DNA of 64,000 nt from Arctopsyche grandis (taxonomy: Eukaryota; Arthropoda; Insecta; Trichoptera; Hydropsychidae). Positions within the stretch are counted from its first letter, which is position 1. Each line of letters starts with the position of its first letter. Location of the stretch: assembly GCF_051622035.1 (NCBI RefSeq), contig NC_135367.1, positions 14,994,501-15,058,500 on the forward strand, read 5' to 3'. Made by a program: the position numbers and the translations under genes. This document shows positions 14,501 through 25,174 of this stretch, in pieces. A model generated the notes under the pieces. The model was given only the letters and a program-made list of their open reading frames with translations, was not told the DNA's origin and ran no database searches.

Positions 14501-16191
14501 AACTTAAAATGTATGTAACATAAAAAAAACTCAGTCCTAACAAACATTTGGTGATAACTGGTGATAAATTTGGTGATAGTATTATCGCAAATATTGTAAT
14601 TCTGTTATTTAGTACCGAACTAAAAATATACCTGTCAATATGACTGCGCCGATGGATTTATCCGAGTCGAATTTCTTCACAGCGTCGATGACTTCAGCCA
14701 TCAAACCGAAGCACAGAGCGTTCAAAGCTTTCGGTCTGTTCAAAGTAATGACGGCGACATTTTTCTTCGCACCGGTTACTTCAGTTTTGATGAATTCATA
14801 GTTGGGCGCTGAACAAATCAATAAAAATGTTATATTACGATCTATCATTCATTAATAACAATAAGTTCAAACTGACAACAAATTATGGGCCTTTGTGTGT
14901 TTGTAATTCAAAGTAACGAGATAACACATGAGGGCTGGGATTGTGAGTGGGGACATAAATATGTACGTATATTTAGATTTCAATAGACTTTGAACCTTAT
15001 ACGTGTTGACTCGGTCAAAATATTCAGTTGAATTATAAAAGAGCTGGGAAAATGCACGAAATTGTTGCAAAAATTGACCAGTAGATAGAGCAAATTTACT
15101 ATACATATAGTATTAACAAGTCGTATAGATTGATAGACAAACCTATAATGAAACATGTATTGATATTTAAATTATATTAAATTTTTTATAAATATTATAA
15201 ATAATCATTAACTGAAATAATTTATTTTTGAAGATTAATATTTAAAAATAGTATAGAATATTTTAGTGCAATGGTTTTATTCACGATAAATTTATCTATT
15301 GATTTTGAACCTTGGGATAGTTGTATAAATAATATTTTTTCAGTGCAATTGAAATTTCATACAATAACGCGACATAAATCTACATATTATTTATATTAAT
15401 TATTAATTAATTAATGAATTGTACATAGGTTTTTGAGCTCTTTTTCCTATTATGCTGTAGATTAACATTAGAATAATATAATACTATGATTACTAACCAA
15501 ATTAAATTAAATTGTAAAATAGAAAATGATCAGTAGATCAGTAGCTATTAAAATAGATATAAGATGTATTGTGAACATAATTTCGTAATAATAAAAAGCA
15601 TTTAAAAATCAAAATTAATTAATTACGTATGTAATAAGAAGTCGTGTATACATTTTTAATTAAACACATTTGACGGGCTGAAAACCAGACTGGTACAAGT
15701 GACATTTTTAAAAAAAGCTGGTTTAAGTGCTATAATAATAAAATTTCATATATACTATTATTTTAGCACTTAACCAGATTTTTTTAAAAATGTCACTTGT
15801 ACCAGTCTGGTTTTCAGCCCGTCATTTGAAAGAGATTTTTCAAAAAAGTTAGAAACACGTCTTTGATTTTCAAGGACTTTGAACTGACGGCTACATGGCA
15901 ATCTATTTCCATATGATCAGCTTTAAAACAGGTTCTACGAGTTATTTTTTTAATATATAAGACAAAAGCTTGAGCATGTAGTAATAAAAAAAAAACTTTT
16001 CATTGCAACGAATAAGTGAAATTTAGTCAAGACGATAGAAATGTATTTTGTGGATGTGTACATATTTGAAATGACGAACCTGTGGAGTAAAGTCGAAGTG
16101 AGGCTACTGAAGGTGCGGAGGCAGACAGAGGAAGTCTGGTGATTCGAGAGGCTTGTCCCACCAGGGTGCGGATTAAACCGGAACTAGACAT
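11568..16191 (-). CDS. Echs1: Mitochondrial enoyl-CoA hydratase (short-chain), 6 exons
   Basis: Hydrates trans-2-enoyl-CoA in mitochondrial beta-oxidation and in branched-chain amino-acid breakdown. Exons, first to last: 16080-16191, 14632-14808, 14061-14209, 13775-13979, 13450-13637, 11568-11633; 897 nt, 298 aa (human 290). Residues 1-36 are rich in Ser, Arg and Leu without acidic residues and contain RLYST, a typical mitochondrial presequence and cleavage region. The crotonase fold shows [11 protein letters not shown] (oxyanion-hole region), [11 protein letters not shown] with catalytic Glu152, and [15 protein letters not shown] with catalytic Glu172. The C-terminus is [16 protein letters not shown]. 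Both acid-base glutamates are present, so the enzyme should be active. Introns are large and hold a piggyBac-like element, a nested MITE and a long hairpin. An AATAAA (11567-11572, minus) overlaps the stop codon. Confidence 0.97.
12162..13075. mobile_element. piggyBac-like non-autonomous element in the last ECHS1 intron
   Basis: Bounded by TTAA on both sides (12158-12161, 13076-13079), the piggyBac target duplication. Terminal inverted repeats are CCCTTTCGCGGAC on the left and CCCTTTCGCGGGC, complemented, on the right. Three copies of the hyphenated palindrome TGGGAA-N6-TTCCCA sit at 12287-12304, 12526-12543 and 13043-13060. No transposase is encoded. A hAT-like MITE (12729-12922) is inserted within it. 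Confidence 0.9.
12729..12922. mobile_element. hAT-like MITE nested inside the piggyBac-like element
   Basis: Termini AGTGGCGGCTC and, complemented, AGTGGCGGTTC, flanked by CAATCGAA and CAATCGAT (7 of 8 bases identical). The interior has G-rich runs (GAGGGGGGGCTGCAGG) and repeated GCAGCCCATAT words. No coding capacity. The nesting shows it arrived after the piggyBac-like element. Confidence 0.85.
13353..13432. repeat. Two tandem copies of a 40-bp unit in an ECHS1 intron
   Basis: GAATTGTAATCGTAAGTGAA and the following AACGTAAAAGAGGTTAGTA occur twice head to tail with a 40-base period and almost no divergence. It lies just inside the intron next to the donor of the exon ending at 13450. This looks like a recent local duplication. 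Confidence 0.9.
15420..15650 (+). repeat. Dispersed repeat family D, copy 1, in ECHS1 intron 1
   Basis: About 200 bases are nearly identical to the reverse complement of 48580-48795. Shared words are GTTTTTGAGCTCTTTTTCCT, ACATTAGAATAATATAATAC and ATGATCAGTAGATCAGTAGC. Its flanks differ from those of the other copy, so it is a mobile or dispersed unit. Class unknown; no terminal repeats recognised. Confidence 0.85.
15671..15824. mobile_element. Near-perfect 154-bp inverted repeat (MITE) in ECHS1 intron 1
   Basis: The arms, about 70 bp each, are nearly exact reverse complements, starting TGACGGGCTGAAAACCAGAC and ending with its complement. The flanks share only ATTT, so the superfamily is unclear. 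When the ECHS1 pre-mRNA is transcribed this would fold into a long double-stranded hairpin. Confidence 0.9.
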
Positions 16192-16389
16192 TATTACACA
16201 CTATTTTGCACGAAACGAATGTCGACTGACAAGTGCCGTGTACGACTGTGGTATGTGATGTGATGTGTGCTCTTGTACAAATGTGCACTTGCCGGTTGGA
16301 GCAGACAGTAACAAATCATAAAACGGCTATACGTCTTCTATATACAATCAACATTATAACGTGGGAAGATGAGAGTATCTACTGTCTAA

Positions 16390-16673
16390 GTGCATTTGTG
16401 GGTCAACAATAGACACCCAGGAACAAAGGATGTCCGAATAAAGGATGCGCTAGAGTTCTTATAGACCTGGGCGAGTGCGTGTGACTCGCCAGGTTAAACT
16501 ACGTGCCTAGACAATAGACACATTAATGAATAGAGGAAGCTATGTTGGGCAACTTTTCCTTTATAAGGAGGTACACACGGTAGATCACATTATTCTGGAG
16601 TGAGCGGTGGTTACGTGTGGACCTCTTGAATCGTTGAATAAATGCTGTGAAGCGATTTACCCACCCCTACGCA
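16390..16673 (+). mobile_element. LTR fragment related to the solo LTR at 31517
   Basis: Its end AATAAATGCTGTGAAGCGA, then CCCACCCCTACGCAACA, matches the end of the 31517-31930 LTR almost base for base. The upstream part differs and no clean 5' TG end with matching duplication was found, so this is a related but diverged or truncated LTR. It lies between the divergent ECHS1 and NTPase genes. Confidence 0.6.
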
Positions 16674-16732
16674 ACAATATTTTATTTATAATGACAAATC
16701 AGAAAAATCCAAGTCATTGGGATTGAAATAAG

Positions 16733-17035
16733 GGTTCGGTGATTACTAGTCAAATGTGAACCGGTCACAGGACAACCGGTCGCTCTAGATCGGTCACCCG
16801 TCACACCCGAAAATTGCTCACAAAAAACTGGTCACACCCAAAAATTCGATTAATTTTTAATTTTTGGGTGTGACAAGTTTTTTCGTGACCAATTTTCGGG
16901 TGTGACCAGTTTTCTCGTGACCAGGTTTAGTGTGACGGGTGATCACGTGTGACCGATCTCGAGCGACTGGTTGTCCTGTGACTGATTCACATATGACTAG
17001 TATATATATACTAGTATATATATAGTCCGTTTACC
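16733..17035. mobile_element. Palindromic MITE, family A copy 2 (8-bp TSD)
   Basis: Flanked by a perfect 8-bp duplication GAAATAAG (16725-16732, 17036-17043). It carries the same ends as 9846-10067 in reversed orientation: GGTTCGGTGATTACTAGTCA on the left and GTCCGTTTACC on the right. GTGACC-type words recur through the arms, and a (TA)n/CTAGTATATA segment has been added near the right end. Confidence 0.92.
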
Positions 17036-17282
17036 GAAATAAGATATTCATCGTGATTCTGTGACACTCACATGTTTTATTGTAGTTGCCAAATATAATA
17101 CAACTAGTATGACTCCAATACAACTACTACTTGTTTTGTAAATAATTAAGTGCGATCAATTCGGCCGATTTCTCGTGTCAATTTTCAATATTTTATTGAT
17201 CATGATTTGAAATACTGAGATCCGTAATTTAAGCATTTTTTCCAGACGTTAAAATTTATGTTTGTGTGGATTTTTTTTGCGT

Positions 17283-17474
17283 TTATTTATGTATTTTCTC
17301 ATGGAAATACTTTTATGGGGATAGAACGAAGGAGACGACTGGCATGTTGATGCACATGTTTTTATAATGGCAGCCGAAGACGGAGTGAGGTAGCAACTCT
17401 GAACACGGCCGAGTTGGTCCCAACTCGCAGGAAGGTGACCGAACTCGACCATGTCATATAGCGAGCTGCCACAC
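17283..17474 (-). repeat. Dispersed repeat, copy 2 of the 1612-1800 unit
   Basis: Reverse complement of the unit at 1612-1800, with matching GACATGGTCGAGTT, CCTTCCTGCGAGT and CCAGTCGTCTC blocks and about 15-20 percent divergence by eye. It lies 200 bp upstream of the NTPase start, opposite in strand. Confidence 0.75.
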
Positions 17475-17686
17475 TTTCATAATAGTTGCCATTTCATAAA
17501 TTATGTTAAAAAGTATAAAAATAATCATTATTTTTAAAATTATGTATATCTAAAATACATAGATGCTAAAATTAAAGATTCTATTTGCTAAAATGAAACA
17601 TGAAAAAATTGATACTAAAATTTCAGGTCATGACTAACGTAGAAAGCGACCTTAACACTAATTGTAAATATAACCTTATTATGAAA

Positions 17687-18570
17687 ATGTCAAATTCGAA
17701 TGGGAAACGGTTTATATTGACTGGGCCTCCAGGTGAAGTTATTATAAATTTATGTTTCATTTTAATGTTTTTATGCGTATACTTCAATGAACAAATTAAT
17801 AGGAATTGGGAAAACAACAATTATAAAGGCATTATGCTCATTGCTGCAGCAGTTGAACATGCCGGTTATAGGATTCTATACAGAAGAATTAAGAAGAAAT
17901 CAGCGTAGAGTTGGATTTGATGTTGTCAATATCAATGGTGCGAGGGGTCCGCTTGCAAGGCTTTCTGAAGACACTCAAATTGAATCTAAATTTAAGGTCG
18001 GTCAATATTCGGTTTTGCTGAATGAATTTGAGTCGATGGTGCTTCCTATATTTCAACAGGTATGTAACTTTATTTTTACTAGATTTTTATTTTAGAAATT
18101 ATATTTAATTATGTACATACATAAAAATTAAATAAACTTTAACAGAGAGATCCAGAGAAAGATTGTGTCATTATCATAGATGAAATTGGAAAAATGGAAA
18201 TCTTTAGTAATAAATTTAAAGAAGAAATTCAAAAGGTATTCAAAGACGAAAAATGTATCATATTGGCTACGATACCGGTCACCAAAGGGAGACCAATTCC
18301 ATTGGTAGAGTCAATTCGGAACGATCCCAGAAGTAAACTATTTACTGTGAGTATTTCTAACATCCATATTTAACATGTTTACACCGGAAGGAATGTGACA
18401 TGAAAATAAGTAAATAATATTTTTTATTTTTTTTATTTGAAAATAGGATTCATACTTAATATTGTCAATTCATATCATATCTAATGGTAAAAAAATATTT
18501 TTAGGTAAACTTAACAAACAGGAACCAGGTTCCTGATGAACTTCTAGACTTAATTACTAAGGCAAACTGA
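17687..18570 (+). CDS. NTPCR: Cancer-related nucleoside-triphosphatase homolog (NTPCR/THEP1 family), 4 exons
   Basis: P-loop NTPase that hydrolyses nucleoside 5'-triphosphates; the cellular role is poorly defined. Exons 17687-17732, 17803-18059, 18146-18346, 18505-18570 join in phase to 189 aa (human 190). The P-loop GPPGIGKT (residues 13-20) is split by the first intron. Other family marks are GFYTEELRR, RRVGFDVVNINGARGPL, VGQYSV, Walker B VIIIDEIGKME (109-119), ATIPVTKGRPIPLVE, and NLTNRNQVPDELLDLI near the end. I chose the ATG at 17687 because it leaves the usual short leader before the P-loop and has A at -3. In-frame ATGs at 17681 and about 17633 could extend it, and a TTTCAG at about 17625 may be the acceptor of a 5' UTR exon. 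The gene faces the LRR gene tail-to-tail. Confidence 0.95.
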
Positions 18571-18610
18571 TTTAAATTATGGTAATTTGATTTACATTTA
18601 TTACGAAAAA

Positions 18611-18616
18611 AATAAA
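18611..18616 (+). terminator. Poly(A) signal of the NTPCR gene
   Basis: AATAAA 40 bases past the TGA stop. Cleavage would fall inside the 3' end of the convergent LRR gene. Confidence 0.75.
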
Positions 18617-18621
18617 CAAAT

Positions 18622-18627
18622 TTTATT
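18622..18627 (-). terminator. Poly(A) signal of the LRR gene
   Basis: AATAAA on the minus strand about 66 bases past the LRR stop. It is only 5 bases from the plus-strand signal, so the two transcripts should overlap at their 3' ends. Confidence 0.7.
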
Positions 18628-18693
18628 TATCGTTGGTTGGAAATTTAATTACGCTTAGTTGGTAGTGTTAAAATCAGTAATTCATCAATCACA

Positions 18694-19700
18694 TTAGTTA
18701 TCTTCATCAGATGTGGCATCGTCAAATTGTCCAGGTATGTGATATTCATTATGCTTCGTCTGAGGAACACGTTGCACATGATAATCTACCGGACAGAAAT
18801 TCCCCTTTCTCATTTCTTTATTGACAAAAGTCTCCCATAATAAGGCCGAGTCAAGTCTTGTATGTTTGGTATTAGCTGGAGTCCAATAATCATCTTCATC
18901 ATCATCCCAATTTTCATATACACAATCCTCAATTACCTGATTATGTTCATTATCACCTATAACAATATTAATTTAAAAATTAATTTGAAAATATATTATT
19001 TAGGAAAAAAAAATACAAAAAATCTTACTTTCTTCAAGGATATTGTGATCGTCGAAAAATTTCCTGTGAACGAAAAGTATTGTACATATGTAAATATATA
19101 TAATAAATCGGTGAATATGAAATGAAAATAATGGTGTACATACCAGTCATCATTTCTCGAATAATTAAGTTGGGCACGTAGATTTAATTTTTGGTCATAA
19201 TAATTATCAGTCTCAGGTTCTACGTAATTTAAGGCAACGTCTAAATACTCTAAATGTTCCAACGAGCAGTATATATATGTTATATTATTATCGTACGCAT
19301 CTAATAGTGATAAATTTGGCAAATAATCTAGGAAAGCGGGAAGACACGATATGCTGTTCCCATCTAGTTCAATTGATCGTAAACAGTGAAGATCCTTAAT
19401 TATGTACGGGACTTCGGTTAGCTGATTTCTTGATAATCGACACTCTTGTAGGGATTTTAATTTGGAGAAATCGTTTGGCAGCGATGTCAGATTGATCCCG
19501 TTTAAATCTAATTTTGTCAGGTTAATGTATAAATAAAATTTAAAAAAGTCATTGTATGGTCGATTCCATAATGAAATATTATACGAAGAGTTGCATCTAT
19601 CGATACAATTATTGTTTCCGGAAAGTAATATGTTATTATTTAATATTAATGTATCATCGTTAGACGATTTTGAGTGTTCGACAAATAAATCACAACCCAT
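18694..19700 (-). CDS. Short leucine-rich-repeat protein, 284 aa, 3 exons
   Basis: Exons 19144-19700, 19029-19063 and 18694-18956 join with GT-AG borders in phase (TG/G, A/GT) to 284 aa. It starts MGCDLFVEHSKSS. Residues about 62-160 hold four to five LRRs of the LxxLxLxxNxLxxLP type (LTKLDLNGINLTSLP, LQECRLSRNQLTEVP, LRSIELDGNSISCLP, LSLLDAYDNNITYIY, LEYLDVALNYVEP), similar to the SHOC2/PIRL short-LRR style. No signal peptide or membrane segment is seen, so it is probably cytosolic. The C-terminal 90 residues are acidic and Trp/Tyr-containing (DDDEDDYWTPA) and end SDEDN. I cannot name an ortholog. LRRs here would be protein-binding scaffolds. Confidence 0.88.
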
Positions 19701-20200
19701 GTTGAAAAGTAATTTTAAAGGTTATAAAATGTTGTTTGTTGATAATTCGGTTAAATCGAAATAAAGATATGAAAATATTTTTTACACCTAATAATAATGC
19801 CTATCTATGAAATTAATAAGTTAGCCATGTGGTAAAGATACTCTACACGAAATGATAAAGGGTAAACAAATGGCTGTCACTCGTTGTTACAAACAGGAAA
19901 TAGAAAACAACGTGGGCTGAACTAAAATAGTCAAATATACGACCAACTACTTTTCTTAAATTATTTTATTTATTTATACAATTAAATAAATATCATAAAC
20001 ATTAAATTAAATATTTGCATCAAATACATGTAAGTTACATATATAATATTCATCGTCGCCTATTTGGATGAAGCTTTCTGAATAGCATTCGTCCTTCTAA
20101 CCTTCCGCATTTTATTTACTTCGTTCATTGATTTCACTTTTAGTCTTTTGATTCCTGATGTTATAAAATATGTATAAGCATGGGAAATGTTGCAGTTGTT
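19701..20200. other. AT-rich spacer upstream of the LRR gene
   Basis: No coding segment is supported. It should contain the promoter of the minus-strand LRR gene. No motif stands out. Confidence 0.5.
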
Positions 20201-20451
20201 CAAGGACGGATCCAGGACTTTTTCTAGGGGGGGGGGGAGGGGGCGATAAAAAAAAATAATGCAATTAATATTTATTCATGATGCAATTAAAATCCAATGA
20301 ACATAGGTAACAAAAGGACAACCATTTTGTACGCCACAACAAAAATATTTTAAATCAATATATGTATGTATGTATAATTTTCAAACGGCAATACAATTTA
20401 GGGAGGGGGAGGGCGATTGCTACCATCGCCCCCCCTCTGGATCCGCCCTTG
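20201..20451. mobile_element. hAT MITE with perfect 8-bp TSD
   Basis: Termini CAAGGACGGATCCAG and, complemented, CAAGGGCGGATCCAG, flanked by CAGTTGTT on both sides (20193-20200, 20452-20459). Just inside each end are G-rich or C-rich runs (a GGGGGGGGGGG run near 20227-20240 and CCCCCCC near 20430). The interior is AT-rich and non-coding. Confidence 0.95.
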
Positions 20452-20834
20452 CAGTTGTTGGTCTTCCGTCCTTGAAATGTTAGAATAGTTTTCATAATTA
20501 ATCCACGGAGTGTTTCCCTGTTGGCCATAGCTTTTTTTCAATTAAATGAATTATCTTGTAAAGCTATTTGATATTTGAAGAAATATCTTGGATAAATTAA
20601 TTTTTTAACACTATTTTTATAACCAGTGAATTTAATAAAAAAAAAATTGTACAGATGGGTAGTAAGTTATTACGCAGGACTTTTTTTTGAAAAATCGGAA
20701 CTCACTTCTTGTCAAGTTTTTTATTGGAAAATATTATATTCAAATTATATTATATAGAATATTCGTTCGGAACATAAAAAATGCTGAGACAAAAAGGTAC
20801 CAGAACGTCGTTCCACCGCGTTACATGGGAGAAA

Positions 20835-20942
20835 AGGGTCTACCTCACGGGACCGAAATTGAAAAGCCCGAAAACGCAAATATCGGAAGGCAAAGATCGA
20901 AAATCGAAAGATCTTAGGTCGAAAGATAAAAAAAAAGGGTAT
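20835..20942 (+). repeat. Single arm of palindromic family B
   Basis: AGGGTCTACCTCACGGGACC, then AATATCGGAAGGCAAAGATC and GAAAGATCTTAGGTCGAAAG, match one arm of the 10187-10573 element. The arm runs to the AAAAAGGGT word and is cut there by the TTAA insertion site of the piggyBac-like element at 20947. Confidence 0.85.
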
Positions 20943-20946
20943 TTAA

Positions 20947-24045
<3,099 letters not shown>

Positions 24046-24130
<85 letters not shown>
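24046..24130. repeat. (TA)n tract on the other side of the RTE fragment
   Basis: About 85 bases of uninterrupted TA immediately adjoining the endonuclease fragment, mirroring the tract at 21836-23103. Confidence 0.95.
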
Positions 24131-24136
<6 letters not shown>

Positions 24137-24144
24137 GTATATAT

Positions 24145-24314
24145 GAGTGGCATGCGGTGAAATTATCTCTCTTTTTGTCATACAGCCTTGTTTAATGTGC
24201 GCTCGCAGAATACGGGAGGAAAAGCCTGATCCTCTTGTTCCTGTTGTATCCTGCTCGCGCAAATTAAGTGAGGATGTACAACGTGGGGAGAGAGACTTTT
24301 ACCGCACGCCACTG
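24145..24314. mobile_element. hAT-like MITE, family E copy 1
   Basis: Ends AGTGGCATGCGGTGAAAT and, complemented, CAGTGGCGTGCGGTAAAAGT. The interior (GCTCGCAGAATACGGGAGGA, CTGTTGTATCCTGCTCGCGC) matches the element at 54821-54981 and the centre of 10187-10573. The first base is G rather than C and the flanking duplication is obscured by TA-rich DNA. The right flank ACTAACCGTTTTTCATATG is shared with the 54-kb copy, so both belong to a larger composite repeat. Confidence 0.8.
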
Positions 24315-24541
24315 ATATGTATACTAACCGTTTTTCATATGTATATGAAAACGTATACGTTTTTCATATGTTCGCATGGTAAACGAACATTTTTGACTTT
24401 TTAACATTCGGTGCGGTGACGGTCACCCGGGAGAAAAAGCCCTGGGTAATAATATAATATTTTTACTGTATTTTGAAAAGTTGAGATAATGCTAGTTTAC
24501 CTAGACGCCTATGAGCCAATCTACCTTATATATGTATATAT

Positions 24542-24746
24542 GGGTAATTGGACTATTCGTCACATTGGGGTGGTCACAAAGACAATTTTTGCCATGAAAA
24601 TCGCGAATACACAATATTTGGCACTCAAGTTCTCGTTACTATGATAGTTATCGTTAGTATGATGGACTTTTCGGCTGCCAGATGTTCCGTTATAGAGATT
24701 TTAGTGACTTTGTGACGAGTAATTTGTGACCAGTAATCACCGAACC
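24542..24746. mobile_element. Palindromic MITE, family A diverged copy 3
   Basis: The right end AGTAATCACCGAACC is identical to the family A terminus. The left end is GGGTAATTGGACTATTCG and GTCAC/GTGAC words recur inside. GTATATAT flanks both sides (24534-24541, 24747-24754), but this is low-complexity sequence and weak as evidence. Confidence 0.65.
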
Positions 24747-24954
24747 GTATATATGTACGTACATAAATAGAAGTATATTTTTTTTGTCTAATATATAATA
24801 AAGAGAATTTGTATGTAAGTATGTAAGAAAATATGTAATGTTGGTTGGGAACTTCGAAAACAAAGCAAAGTTTCTGTGACAACAATTCAATTGGTTGAAT
24901 ATTATATTTTTTTCGATTCAAATAAATTTAATAAAAAAACATATTAATATTTAC

Positions 24955-25022
24955 TATTAGATTCGCCATGTTTACGCTGTTTATATTACAAATATTGAGC
25001 GAAGCCGGGTAAAACAACTAGT
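24955..25022 (-). repeat. Head fragment of dispersed repeat family C, upstream of DNAAF1
   Basis: Complemented, it reads TTTTACCCGGCTTCGCTCAA, then TATTTGTAATATAAACAGCG and TAAACATGGCGAAT, matching the family heads at 10787 and 33706. It ends about 150 bp before the DNAAF1 start codon. Confidence 0.85.
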
Positions 25023-25174
25023 ACACTATAAATATGTTTTGTAACTATGGAGATACATTTATTGATTGTGACTATAATTGCCAATGTATTCACTCAAGTT
25101 GTTTGTTATGCAATAATTTGTGTATTCAAACGAGGTCGTTTGAAGATTCGTTTTGAAAACAAGATATCTACAGA

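Noticed and set aside
17600-17908. 102-codon frame crossing the first NTPase intron
   Set aside because: It reads through the intron donor at 17733; splicing restores the P-loop GPPGIGKT.
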